DNA of 51,166 nucleotides from Branchiostoma floridae (GCF_000003815.2 NC_049987.1:18540747-18591912), one strand, 5' to 3'. Shown: positions 10,624-22,303, counted from the stretch's first letter. Program-made: numbers and translations. The notes: a model not told the origin generated them from the letters alone.

Positions 10624-13600
10624 GGTATTCTCTTGATACCTGAACCAAGTTGCTCCCAAAATACTCCTGGTCAAAGAAAACCCATTTCGTCATCACTGAA
10701 TACTATTTTAAGGTGCGTTTGTAAAGACCTTTCCAAGCAGTGTTTTAGATTTTACACTGTAATGTGAATACTGTATACAAAATTATACGCCAGGCATTCA
10801 TACGACTGATCGTATTCTTTTAACCAGATCACAAGGTTCTTTATCCACGACTAAGACATTAACCCTATCCAGATTGGGCTTTTTTTGGCATTCCCTGGAC
10901 TGGGGGGGGGGGTGCTCATTCGACCCCCCTTCGTAATTTCAAAACGGCTTACTGTACGATCGCCAATTTATTAGGGGGTGATATGGTTATTGAGTTTTAT
11001 AATTCCTGAATTTTTTTATATCATTTGGACGAAATATGACGTCATTACGACGTCATTAATTGATTTTGTTTTGCTAAAACGGGAAATTCCTATAATTTTT
11101 TAAAAGTATGGCCACGTTGATTTGATTATATGGATGACATCCGCGCTCGCACCAATTTTCGGCCATTTCCAAAAAAAAAAAGTTTTCAACCACACAATAA
11201 ATTGTGCAAAGCAGCTGTAAAATGAGCACAAATATTCCGTAGAGTGAAAAAAAAAGTATCAGAAAACAGATAACTAATACCATAGAATGCCAAAATGAAT
11301 CTAAAGTCAAAGAATAAGATGTGAAAGGACAGAAAGAAAAAAATCTATTGTTGGTTGGGGGAGGTACCAGTACAGAAAATTCAGGTCCAGAGGATCATTT
11401 CCAGGTCCGGACATGAACCTGGACCTGATTGTCTGTGGAAACTTGAGAACTGGCAATACTCAAAACAATGGTAATTGGTCAATTTTGCTACAAAGGAATC
11501 TGTTTGGTGGATTATTGGACTCCCACTGCATTTTAAAATCCCATCTCCATGTAATAAAGGCTAACTGTCTCTGTACCTTTGACTGTAGAAACTTGGTGCA
11601 ATTGACTATAAACTCTACTTGAGTTCGCTCTTGTTGTCTTCTTCAAGTTCTTGGCCCCCCCGTTAGACCCCAAATGGCTGCCGACATAGTGTGTCCATTT
11701 TGTAATTGGCAAAACCTGTTCCTCTGTTGTTGTTTTTTCAGGTCTGTTTTTACGGATTGGTCCAAGAGGAAAAAAATGTTTTGCACCCGTATGATGTACT
11801 TGGTCCCTACACCTAACTGTTGGTATACGATACTGTGTGTGTTTAGTCCTATGTTAAACCTTCCTGGCCACTTTGATTTCATACTGAAGGCAACTTTTTT
11901 TTTTTTGCCAAACTTTTTTTTTATTCGCTCGCTCGCATCAGTTTTGGAGTTCCCGGAGGATGTCATCCATATAATCAAATCAACATGGCCTATTTCACAC
12001 AAAAGGGTAACAATAAAGGTTTCTTATCAATATCTAAGTGTTATAAGACTTCTGTTGTCAAAAGCCGACGCAACGACGTCAAAAATGCAGTCGTAAAATG
12101 ACGTCATCTGTAGTTTAGCTATCCGCCATTTTGGATTCAAGTCAAAGTCAAAGTTCCTTCCCAAGCCTGATGGCGCACAGGGCGGCGCCCATCTCCGTTT
12201 CAGTAGCCCTGGGCCACACAACTTTGTGCAATCACTACAGCAGGGGGATAGTCCACTGGTAGTGGTGTGTGTTCAACTTCCATACTCTTTCCCGAATGCT
12301 GAGTGTTCAGCAGAGAAAGCAGCACGTACCATTTTTAAAGTCTTTGGTATGACTCTGCCGGTGATCGAACTCACGACCTACCAAATGCAAGGCAAACACT
12401 CTAAACACTCGGCCATGCACCGGTTTGTCTTAAAAGATATATCTTTTGTTCAACATATAACGCTAAAACCCCATGAAAACGTTTATATGAGGTATTACAA
12501 TATATATAAGGAAAATAGTCATATATACAAAATCCAACAGCAGTAAATAATGAAGTCAAACTTTGCCAACAAATATGAATACATGTTATACTAGTATGTG
12601 TATTGTCCTAAGGAAGGTTACATACGGTCACCATAACCTTGAAAGTTTTAAAATGTCTTGGGTGTGAATAGAGAAGCAGCCTTTCCAGTTATCCAGGGAT
12701 TCTCAAGCGTTATGTCTGTGTGGCGCAACGGCTAGAGCGTTGGAATCAGAATCAGAAGGTCCTGAGGTCGATACTCGCCATGCCCCTGCCCCTATGACGG
12801 TGGAGTGACGCCCACCGAGCCTCACGGCTAATCTTTCAAAAGGTGCCGAAAACACCTACGGATTTGGTGCTGCCAGTATGTCAACATCTGCACACTTGCC
12901 ACTAAGACCCGTGATTTATCTATTTATTTATGAAATTAATCACGGGCGTATATTCACTGCCATTTGTCCTACCTTTGGGATGTTGTAGCTCCGGAATGTT
13001 GTGTCGTTGCTTGTGCTGTGAATAACACTTAGGGGCACAACGGGTGCAAGCCTGAGCACTTCCGCCAGGGTAGCCTCCGTGTAGGGCATCTGCATTCGGA
13101 ACATTTTCTTGGTCATTAGAATATTTTCATTAATACGTATTCTTTTCAACTTTTTTTTTTTGCTTTTTCTGAAATGCAATATAAGTTATGTTTTTTTGTA
13201 CTAAGATTAACCCTGTTCAGACGGGGGAGGGGGGCATAACGCCAAAAAGGCTAACGCTAGAAATTTGGTGACTTTTCCTAAACTATTGTTGCCAACAATT
13301 TCACAAAGTTCGAACACTTTTTTTGTTCTTACTATTGCAACCGTGACAGGCATTTTGGACAAAAACTGATCACTTCAATTCTAGCAATGTATTTTTCACG
13401 TTTATTTGCTATATTACTGCTATTTTCTTACATAAATAAAATCTTATGTTATTTAGAATATATATCATGAATAAATATGAATAAATTATGTTAATCTGAT
13501 GACATCTTCGGCCAAAATGGAGGACCATATGACCAGCTCGAGAATAACTAGGTTATCATCACTTAGAATTTCCATCTACCTGTTATATTTTCATCAAAAA

Positions 13601-16600
13601 TGTTTTTTGTCTATTTTCATTGTCCTTTGCGATTATCTGTTGCAAAAAATGTATTTATGAAAATTCAAGGTGGTGGATATAAGATGGCGGAGCCCAACTG
13701 GTATCTTAGACATGCATGATAGCCAATACAATCAAAATGATGACGTCATGAATAAGCCGTATTAGGTCATCATAGCCTAAGTCTCTTCAAAACTTTCGAT
13801 ATTTTAGCTACATTATTGTCTGAAAATTTGGTGGTCAGCAGAGTGCTGAGAAGCACATACAGTAGTTTAGCAGGTTAGTCTACCTGTATTCTCCTAAGTC
13901 GGCAGAAAGAGCGGGGCTAAAAAGTCGAGGATTGACAAAAAAACAGTCTGAATAGGGTTAACACAGTACGAGTACACCACTACTATATGGTATTTTTTTA
14001 ACGTTGTATATTTGGAATTTCTCCCCTACCTGACTACGATGTGCCATTGACGGCTCCTGGTTGGGTCCCAGGACGCTGTCTATCTCCTGCTGTACTTTCT
14101 CCTGGATGTCCGGATGGAGGATCATGTAGAGCAGGGCCCAACGTAAGGTGGTAGATGTTGTGTCAGTACCCGCCAGGAACAGTTGATAGACGATCTTGGA
14201 AAATAGAAACACGAATAATATATCAGAGTCAATCTCCTACAAAAAAGACAAAAAGGCTGTTTCATTTTTTTATATTTCTTATTCTTTATCACTACCATTT
14301 TAATTTTTTTTGGGTGGAGCTGTACGCTGTACTATACACAGAAACCTCTCTCGACCAGGCTTCCTTTTCTGTTTTATAACATTTGTTTACCTATTTCAGC
14401 GGGGTAACTTATATGTTTTTAATAAGGCATTTGAGGCAGCAAGACAAGATGACGCACGGTGGTTTCACATTGCAACGTTGTCAAAATAATGACATGATAA
14501 CTTGATATTCCTAAATACGATGTTTTTTTTAGAAAATGAAGCAATACAAAATAGAAAGCCTGCCAAAAATTACTAAAGTAAATACGTTAAAAACAGACGG
14601 AGCCGAACCTCAGCTTGTAGGGTACAAAAATGTTGACTTTACAATAGTTGAGTACATTTTATAAGATGTGGTACCTTTTTTATGTTCTAATGCAAGGTAT
14701 TCATGTCATTTATCGGTGGCATAATTCAGGTTGAATTACATTTTAATAAACAAGCTGATATATTAAATGTACTATGAAAAATATTCAAACTATATCGTCA
14801 CATTTATTGTAATAACAGATCGATGTAAAACGACTTCTTACCGTGGCATGCTGTTGCTCGGCAAAGGTAGGACTGTCGTCTGTCTCTTGTTGTTTAGATT
14901 CCAGAAGAAATGCGTCGATAAAATCTCGGATGTCATTCGGGTTGAAAGTTTCCTCATGTTCCTGAATCCTTTCCTTGATGTGATCCATAAGCTTAGCAAG
15001 ACTGTTCTTTAGCTCTTGGCAGGGCTGGCGAACTCCAGGTAGGATACTAACTGGACGGTACCATAGAGCCAATTGTTCTACCAATTTTGCAGAGACAACT
15101 CGTTGCATGGCCTTGAGGAGTTCTTTGAATGTCTTGTCGTCATACTCATAACGGCAGCCGAACACGATTGAACAGATGACGTTCGAAACTGCATTCTGCA
15201 TCATCTGAGAGATGCAAAAGGCGCCACCATCTTGTTGACAGATCTCGTCACCCAGAGCTCGTGCCTCTTCAAGAATCGTCCCCTCTAAGCTTCTCTTGCC
15301 AAGTCCGAAGTCGCGTAGACTCATCATGGCGAACTTCCGGTGTTTCTTCCACGTTGGGCCGTATGGCTCAGCGATTATTCCTAACAGATATTCATTTATT
15401 CGTTAAGCGTCTATAGGAAAAATTGTACTAAGTAAAGAGACTCTCCTTACACTACCGTAGTTCAATTCCGGTTCATTTCGGTGACCGGCAGCTACCTTCT
15501 TCAGGGCAATACTGACTGATGTGTTGAAATGTGTTAGTCGAGTGAAAGTGTTAATTGAGTAAAACATGTTAATAACAAGTGTTAAATCAAACCACGCTGT
15601 CGTATACATGATGATGACGGAAAGATGACTTTAAGGTGTGAACGTAGCAGGCTCTCCGTGGCCTTTTTTCGGCTCATAATACACTTACGCTGCCATTTCT
15701 TTTTGTACTGGGTCACTGATTGCCAGCCGTCGCTGATCCATTGGCCCCGAAGTGCAATCGGCGACCCAGTATAAAAAGAAATGGCCAGCAAAAGTGTATT
15801 TTGAGCAGAAAAAAAGGCCCCAAAGAGTCTGCTACGGAGGCTAGTGTGAACGTCTGATAGCTTGTTTTTCTTACCTAAGATATTTTCCTCTGGATTCAGT
15901 ACAGTTTGACTCGAATTCACAGGACGACTAGAAAAAATCTCGGCGTTCTTCACCAGTGCTTCGTGGATGGCGGCGTAACTGTTGAGAAGTACCGTCCGTC
16001 TCGGCCCATAGTGGACGGTGAACACATCGCCGTACTTCTTTGACCACTCAGCAAAGAGCAAAAGACGATTACCCTGTTATGAATACGACAAATGTCAATG
16101 TCAATATAATGTGTTTACTTGGAGGGTTATTACGTTTTGTGTTAACAATATTTCTCTGAAGAGTTGCAATCAGAGACAGGACGTTTTGTAACAAACAACA
16201 ATCACCATTTAAGTAAATTAGTTAAGAAAGCTAGGCCTGCCCTACGATCAAGTGTAAGCTCAAGTGTCTGGGGTTCTTTTACGTAGAGAGGCCTAACGTT
16301 TCAGGGTAAAGGCCACTAATACGTACATACTCACAGGGTCCATTTATTTCCCTCAGTAATCTAACCTATCTTAGACTTGTAGAGGTCCTTTGTTTCGAAA
16401 TTGTAGAAGAAATAATAGGTTGCTGATACATACAGCGAAGCTTAAAATTGCAGACATTCAGATTTATTTAAAAAAACGCACGATTTTGGTCCATTATTTT
16501 GATACCACTGGGATCACTATAGTATGAAGTGCTCATTTTCTAGCCTGACATCTTTGTCTGCATCATTTTGAAATTTCAGTATTGGGATTATGATATTTTG

Positions 16601-17694
16601 ATGTACATAATACATATGTCGAATTTGGGTTCCAATGATTTCTGTACGTGATGGTCCTGTTGTCCGCACAGTTATGTTTTTTTTTCTTTTCTTTTAAAAT
16701 TTCTCTCTGTAGGTATCAAAGTTCCTTCCCAAGCCTGATGGCGCACAGGGCGGCGCCCATCTCCGTTTCAGTAGCCCTGGGCAACACAACTTTGTGCAAT
16801 CACTACAGCAGGGGGCTAGTCCACTGGTAGTGGTGTGTGTTCAACTTCCATACTCTTTCCCGAATGCTGAGTGCTAAGCAGAAAAAGCAGCATGCATGTA
16901 CCATTTTTAAAGTCTTTGGTATGACTCGACCGTGGATCAAACTCACGACCTACCGAATGCAAGGCGAAAACTCCACCACTCGGCCATTGCACCGGCACTA
17001 TGTAAGTATTGCGTAACATTTGACAATGAAAATAGCTACAGGTGGGTTCATCCAACCTGTCATAATTGTGAATATTTGTGACAATGGCCCTGATTAAAAG
17101 CACCATGACGCGTGGGAACTCGATGTTCAAAAATCACACGCAATTTAGATATTGTGTCACTGCGCCATTTTAACCTTACCAAACTTAACCTGGTACTCCG
17201 AGGGATACAAAACATAACGTACAGAGATCACACACAGGGAAGTGTATCAAAATGAGTTGACACATACTTAGCACCAACATCACAGAAAGAAGAGTAAAGT
17301 AAAATAAGTACACAGGGCATGTGCCGGTGGAAAGACACGCTAAAACAGCGCTGTACTGGCAACCTGAAAAGAAAAGGGGAAAAGAAGAGAGGAAAGACTA
17401 AGACTTTGACCAACTGGGGATACAGATGCTGCACCATGTACGGTTGTCAAACAATATAAGGTTCATTTATTGCTGGCATACCTAAAGGTATAGTTCGAAA
17501 AAGATGCAATACTTCACACTTACTTTGATCAGGCTCAAAGCGTTGCCGACAATCGGCAGTCCTCTCGGTCCTGGTGGCAGGTTTCTCGGCCGCCCCCAAA
17601 GTACAAGTGTACCGATGACACACAGTACGGCTAGTAATGCCACCTGTAGGCTTCCGAACGTTGAAAACATGTATATGTAGCTCAAAATCGACAT
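9889..17694 (-). CDS. Cytochrome P450, CYP2 clan (complete, seven exons)
   Basis: Heme-thiolate monooxygenase, expected in the ER membrane and fed by NADPH-P450 reductase. Minus-strand exons in order: 17524-17694, 15875-16073, 14842-15380, 14030-14194, 12973-13089, 10268-10409, 9889-10070; together 1515 nt, 504 residues and stop, all phases compatible. Visible features: N-terminal hydrophobic anchor (about 14-33), proline hinge PPGPRG (40-45), C-helix WKKHR (134-138), I-helix AGTDTT (311-316), K-helix ExxR as EVLR (368-371), [11 protein letters not shown] (416-426), and the heme loop [11 protein letters not shown] with ligand Cys449, split by a phase-1 intron after FSL. Length and order match the CYP2 family. 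The first Met fits because it directly precedes the anchor. Substrate cannot be read from sequence; xenobiotic, fatty-acid and steroid roles are all possible. AATAAA overlaps the stop codon (9888-9893), probably by chance. Confidence 0.95.
10586..10623. repeat. (GAT)n microsatellite
   Basis: Uninterrupted GAT/TGA trinucleotide run in a P450 intron. Confidence 0.9.
10863..11109. repeat. Left-end fragment related to the TTAA-flanked element
   Basis: TTAA at 10859-10862 is followed by CCCTATCCAGATTGGG, resembling the ends of the element at 13211-13957 (CCCTGTTCAGACGGGG). No matching right end was found, so it is truncated or merged with the MITE that starts at 11110. A G homopolymer lies near 10901-10910. 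Confidence 0.4.
11110..11990. mobile_element. GGCC-ended MITE, TAT duplication (copy 1)
   Basis: The left end begins GGCCACGTTGATTTGATT; the right end is the inverse of GGCCATGTTGATTTGATT. Inverted similarity runs through TATATGGATGACATCC. TAT flanks both sides (11107-11109, 11991-11993). The left part closely matches the element at 36058-36598 (GGATGACATC, CGCGC, AATTTTCG, A-run). A 3-bp duplication suggests a PIF/Harbinger-type non-autonomous element. It lies in a P450 intron. Confidence 0.7.
12140..12424 (-). mobile_element. SINE family B (tRNA-headed), copy
   Basis: On the minus strand the head reads GGTGCATGGCCGAGTG, with a B-box-like GAGTTCGATCACCGG downstream, as in a Leu/Ser-type tRNA-derived SINE. 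It is nearly identical over about 270 bp to 16710-16998. Degenerate fragments are at 2060-2255 and near 29203-29262. It lies in a P450 intron. Confidence 0.7.
12711..12905 (+). mobile_element. tRNA-derived SINE (family C)
   Basis: The head reads GTGTGGCGCAACGGCTAGAG (A box), followed by a B box GGTCGATACTC near 12768-12778, then a body with CCCACCGAGCCTCACGGC. The head is similar to family A but the body differs. The long CTGCCCCTATGACGG stretch replaces the 3' half of a tRNA, so this is a retroposon. Confidence 0.65.
13211..13957. mobile_element. TTAA-flanked element with CCCT ends
   Basis: A 747-bp segment bounded by TTAA on both sides (13207-13210, 13958-13961). The left end is CCCTGTTCAGACGG; the right end is the inverse of CCCTATTCAGACTG. 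TTAA duplications with CCC-starting termini are typical of piggyBac; Kolobok elements also use TTAA. No transposase is present. It lies in a P450 intron. Confidence 0.7.
15637..15855. mobile_element. Foldback element in P450 intron
   Basis: Two arms of about 90 bp, 15637-15714 and 15761-15851, are imperfect reverse complements. Both carry GTAGCAG, GGCCTTTTTT, AATACACTT, CCATTTCTTTTT and ACTGGGTC in mirrored order. The centre (about 45 bp) holds CGACCC and GGCCCCGAAG. The transcript could form a long hairpin. No clear target duplication was found. Confidence 0.65.
16710..16998 (-). mobile_element. SINE family B (tRNA-headed), best-preserved copy
   Basis: On the minus strand the 5' end reads GGTGCAATGGCCGAGTGG (A box) with GTCGTGAGTTTGATCC (B box) about 45 bp on. 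The body ends in the CTTGGGAAGGAACTTTGAT region. It is nearly identical to 12140-12424. It lies in intron 1 of the P450. Confidence 0.75.
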
Positions 17695-18530
17695 TGTCGC
17701 AGATACGTCTGTCGTATATAGGTGCTGTCCAAATATCTGAAACTGAACGTGTACCCGACAGGTGTCGCGGCAAATATGTGTCTTATAAAATAATTGTCAG
17801 ATGAGACACTGCGCCAGCGTGGATTTGGGTAACAGCAAGAGTATGCAATGTACGTAAGGGTTGGATCATGGTTTGGGGTTAAGGGTAACTTAGGTTAGAG
17901 TTAGGTTCTGGATTAGGTTAGGGTTAAGGTCTAGAACAGGGTTAGCGTTGGACAGGGATTATAGTTAATCTCCACAGCCCCCCTTGCAAAATTTACTTTG
18001 AGTTTTGCTTAAAAGTACATACCCCCCTCCCCCCAAAAAGGTATTAGGACAGTGTGGGAGGCGGCGCGTATTTGGCGTGACACGGGGCTGCAGCTGAAGG
18101 TGAGAGATAATGAGGTTAAAGTCCCACGCTTTGAGCCATGTATACATCACTGTCCTAGTTTTCAAATTAGATCCCTGCCACACTAGTGCGACTTCATTGT
18201 AGAAAATTCCCCGCGTGCGCAAATGAGCTGGGCGGGCAGGCAACACCAAAGCACCGTAGAGATACCGATGAACCTCCGGTGGTTTGGTGACAAGGCTAGA
18301 GTTACCCTGGAGCAACAAATTTGTCTCTTTGAGCGTTGGTACTTTAAACTGGGTAAGGGGATAAAACAAATGACCGATAGACTGATTTTACCGGTCAGAG
18401 GTCAAAACCTATGCACACATGCTGGATGGAACAATTGCACAAAAGACAGATGGGTTTGATTACAAGATACACTTTGATCTAAAAATACGTGTGGGGTAAG
18501 GAGCGCTCCCTGTGCCTGCCATATGAGACA
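17695..18530. other. P450 5' flank and gene-free stretch
   Basis: Contains the presumed promoter of the minus-strand P450; no distinct TATA or initiator was identified. A degenerate TTAGGG-like patch (GGGTTA, AGGTTA, AGGGTT) spans about 17870-17960. A 134-codon minus frame at 17965-18369 has no recognisable domain and is not accepted as a gene. Confidence 0.5.
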
Positions 18531-20010
18531 ACACTGAAAAAGTAGCTTTCCCGATACCCAACATTTGGGGTGAGGACCATTGTTTTAAAGCCTTGTGAAA
18601 TAGAGACTGAGTAATTTTTGGCAGTCAAATAGCTTTCGTCGTTCTGTCGAGTGTTTCTAGTATCAAATTCAAGTGATAAAAGTAACGCACACTTTGTAAT
18701 CCGCCATGATGTATGGAAGTGACTACACTGAAAAAGTAGCTTTCCAGATCCCCTACTTTCAGGGTGAAGCCCATTGTTTTAAAGCCTTGCGAAAAAGTTA
18801 CTAAGTAATGTTTGGCAGTCAAATGGCTTTCTACGTTCTCTCGAGGGGATCTACCAAGAAATTCAAGTGATAAAAGTGACGCACACTTTATAATATAGAC
18901 TCCATGACGTATGAAAGCTACGAATATAGAGTGACAACACTGAAAAGTAGCTTTACAGATCTTCGACATTCGGGGTGAGGCCGATTGTATTAAAGCCTTG
19001 TGAAAAAGTAACTAAGTAATTTTTAAAAAGTCAACTTGCATCTACGTTCTGTTGAGGGGTTTTAGAATAAAATTCAAGCGATAAAAGTAACGCACATTTT
19101 GTAATCTTGACGCCATCACGTATGAATTCGAAAGTTAAGAATATATAGTGTCAACACTGTAAAAGTAGCTTTCCAGATCCACGACATTCGGGGTGAGGCC
19201 CATTGTTCAGAAGCCTTGTGGAAAAGTAACTAAGTAATTTTTGGCAGTCAAATGGCTTTCTACATTCTGTCGAGGGGTTGCTGTTTAAAATTCAAATGAT
19301 AAAAATAACGCACATTTTGTAATATTGACGCTATGACGTATGAAAGCTAAGAATATACAGTGACAACACTGAAAAAGTACATTTTCAGATTCCCGACATT
19401 CGGAGGAAGGTCCATTGTTTTAAAGCTTTGTGGAAATTTAAAGTAAAGAAGTAATGTTTGGCAGTCAAATGGCTTTCTTCTTTCTGTCGAGGGGTTGTCG
19501 TTTAAAATTCAAACGATTAAAGTAACGCACACTTTGTAGTCTTGATGCCATGACGTATGAAATTTAAGAATATACAGTGACAACACTGAAAAAGTTGCTT
19601 TTCAGATCCCAAACATTTGGGGTCAGGCCTATTGTTTTAAAGCCCTGTGGAAAAGTTACTAATTAATTTTCAGCAGTCAAGTAACATCTACGTTCTGTCG
19701 AGGGGTTGTAGTATAAATTTCAAGTAACAAAAGTAACGTACACTTTGTAATCTTGACGCACTGAGTATGAAAGTTAAGAATATATAGTGACAACACTGAA
19801 AAAGTAGCTTTCAAGATCCCTATATTCGAGGTGAAGCCCATTGTTTCAAAGCCTTTTGGAAAAGTAACTAAGTAATTTTTGGCAGTCAAATTACCTTCTT
19901 CTTTCTGTTGAGGGGTTTTAGTATAAAATTCAAGTGATAAAAGTAACGCACACTTTGTAATCTTGACCTCATGACGTATGAAAGTTAAGAATATTCAGTG
20001 ACAACACTGA
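18531..20010. repeat. ~210-bp tandem repeat array, seven units
   Basis: Units begin with ACACTGAAAA-like text at 18531, 18725, 18937, 19154, 19366, 19583 and 19793; the boundary at 20004 begins an incomplete copy. Spacings are 194, 212, 217, 212, 217, 210 and 211 bp. Each unit contains GGCAGTCAAAT, a TCTGTCGAGGGGTT-like segment and AAAGTAACGCACA, with roughly 10-20 percent divergence between copies. It is satellite-like; open frames on both strands follow the period and are not genes. Confidence 0.9.
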
Positions 20011-20941
20011 AAAATCTGTTTTCTCAGGTAGTTTAAGGCCTCTGACACCTGCAGATTCTCCTTTCGATCAGTTATATGGCCGTAACTTTGATGTAACTAT
20101 CTTGGTCCAAAACGGACGTCCGGACAAAGGGTAACTGACTTTTTTGAAAAGGTTGATTCTTCTACTTTATTGTTTTGCATGATAACCATGTCAGATGCCC
20201 AGCTTATAGGAATTATCACGTGATTTTGTGACGTCACTCAAATCTATAGAACTACCAAACATCGTTTATTATCTGTTTTTAACATATTTTGGCATGACCA
20301 GTTGACGTTTTTCACTCATATTCAAAATATGATGACAAAAAATTGTGGATCCTTAATATGTTGGGTAAAAAATAATTTTCTAAAAAAACAAATAGTGATG
20401 CTATTACAATGGGTCTGTGCCCACCATGAAACGACTGTCTAACATAGTCATGTTTTCTGGAGTACCCTGGCTTTTTAATGACCTAAATTTGGGTGAAGGG
20501 GTGCACTAGATATTTATACATTAAATAGTTGTTGAGGATTCCCTTCAAATTTCAACTTGGAAGAAGCGGGTGTAAGACTTTCAGAAGTGAAGGTGATGCG
20601 CACAGCTCAGGTCACGGCTCGATTGACCATGTTTTTTCCTTCTCTCTCACCTAGCTGGTTAAAGATCATAATGATTTGAATTTTGTTAGACATTCTGAAA
20701 AGATAATAACGATAACAATGCCCCGAATCCCCCCCCCCCCCAAACACACACACGCTGAGACAAATACAAACGTTAACGAAAACATAACCTTCTTGGCAAA
20801 AGCAATTAATATAGTTTAGCTGACTAATATATGCTTGGAATCACATTGCTTTTTGTTATGAAAATCCAATTCAATTCATTCAGTTTTTATATAATGTAAA
20901 TAATATAATGACAATTAATCGAGGGCATTCGTATTTCATAG

Positions 20942-21055
20942 ATGAGTCCAGTACCAAAGTCAACGACGACGACGAATACATTTCAAAAGACCAAAACAAG
21001 ACAACTGAAACAAGGGATGGTGACAAAGACGACACTTACATCAGTGATCATGAGT
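20942..21055 (+). CDS. Candidate acidic tyrosine-rich exon (possible cytoplasmic tail of the NHL gene)
   Basis: After an AG at 20940-20941 a frame starting in phase 1 (completing an Asp codon) encodes ESSTKVNDDDEYISKDQ, then a run with DDTYISDHEYNYIDN. It is rich in D, E, T and K with four tyrosines in acidic settings (DEYIS, DTYIS, HEYNY, NYIDN), resembling phosphotyrosine or SH2/PTB docking motifs. The orphan exon at 26209-26269 has the same acceptor phase and a similar DDGTYANIDN. The donor is unclear: GT sites near 21044-21066 are weak, so the end is approximate. It sits upstream of the transmembrane exon and would give an intracellular N terminus. Expression and linkage to the next exons are inferred. 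Confidence 0.4.
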
Positions 21056-21187
21056 ACAATTACATCGACAACACAGTTATGCAAATTTGGAATTGATTTA
21101 CATACTTAATGAGGAAAACCTATATTTCCAGTATTTTCCATTATAGGACTCAAATACATTGTACTATTAACATATGTAATTTGTGGC

Positions 21188-21418
21188 TGGTGGAAGATTA
21201 GCAGATACCAATTATGCAAATAAGTCTCTAAGTTGCATAATCAATGTGAAAGTGTCCTAATTCATCTAAGTACATGTAGTAAATGGTTGGATTTTCAACA
21301 TTGTGACCTGCGTTAATTATTCAAAGGTGTACATGACCAGGCATAAATTGTGCAGATGTGCAAGTCATTTGCATAATCAGAATATTTCATGGAGGTTTGA
21401 GGTCTCCGAACTCTTGTT
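21188..21418. mobile_element. 3' fragment of the CCTCCATGAAA/TTTCATGGAGG repeat
   Basis: Shares AGATACCAATTATGCAAA, TTGCATAATCAATG, GTGCAAGTCATTTGCATAA and the terminal TTTCATGGAGGTTTGAGGTC with the longer copy at 2715-3770. Confidence 0.6.
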
Positions 21419-21893
21419 ATGCTAGATTTCAAATACACTACCAACCATACACCTTTTTGCCGTGATCCTACTTTACGTGCAGTTTCACCCTATTCCGCAG
21501 ACTTTGTAGTAGTCATCGGAATGAAAGAATACATTTGGTATACTAATGCATTTCTGTATAATTTCTAAACATGGTAAGTCAATGGTGGTAGATTGTAAAG
21601 GGGGTATCTCGCTGAATTTACGCTACTTTGATTTACGCAGCGCTCATTTAGCAATATTATCGATGAAAACAAACATTTTTACGTTTTGTGATAGTTGTTG
21701 TCTTTCTGGTCATACTTGTGTGTTAAGCATGATATCGCGATATAAAGATAACACAAATTTAATGTAGAACGCAGTGACTCCGTCAACGTACAGTCCGGTG
21801 AGTTATCCCCTCTCTGCAGACAAATCTAGGACATGCGATCTCTGTTTGTACGATCTAATGAGCGTCCAAAAATAATTTCATCAGGTTGGTAGA

Positions 21894-22277
21894 ATATAGG
21901 AGAATTCTTGTACACAAACAAGTTGAACTTGCTTACGTTTCGGTGTCCATCAGAAACCTTCCTCAGAGCTTCTATCTGGAGTTCTGCTTCTCGCCGCTAT
22001 ATGTAGCCGATGTAGGTGGCGCTTTTGCGGCTGGATTTTGTGGATTAAAGATGCAGTATGGATAAGAATGCCAACCCCAGTGATGAACCGGGACGAGGGG
22101 GATACAAACTTGGCCATATTTAGGAGAGCGTTCTCGCCTAAAAAGCGCCACCTACATCAGCTACATATAGCGGCGAGAAGCAGAACTCCAGTCAGAAGCT
22201 CTGAGGAAGGTGTCTGATAGACACAAAACCGTAAGCAAATAAGTTCAACCTGGTTGTGTACAAGAATTCTCCTATAT
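21894..22277. mobile_element. 384-bp foldback element
   Basis: The outer ends are ATATAGGAGAATTCTTGTAC and its inverse. About 140 bp on each side mirror one another, including CTTACG(T)TTT, CTCAGAGCTTCT, GAGTTCTGCTTCTCGCCGC and the GTAGGTGGCGCTTTT segment. The centre carries GGGGGATACAAACTT, which recurs at 29520-29535 with related flanks, so a relative may lie there. The right end is only 26 bp upstream of the NHL gene's transmembrane exon. Confidence 0.75.
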
Positions 22278-22303
22278 CCAATCCAATGAGCGATTTTATC
22301 TAG

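Noticed and set aside
11643-12096. Overlapping 119- and 140-codon frames on opposite strands
   Set aside because: Both lie in the GGCC-ended MITE and A/T homopolymer runs, with no domain.
12226-12546. 106-codon plus frame
   Set aside because: It reads antisense through SINE family B.
12711-12790. tRNA gene
   Set aside because: tRNA-like head of a SINE; the 3' half is replaced by unrelated body sequence.
17965-18459. 134-codon minus frame and 78-codon plus frame as genes
   Set aside because: They overlap each other, show no domain and no splice context, and the minus frame runs through C-rich low-complexity sequence.
18531-20010. CRISPR-like array or a repeated coding domain
   Set aside because: The repeats are directly adjacent ~210-bp units without unique spacers, in eukaryotic DNA; the frames break in each unit.
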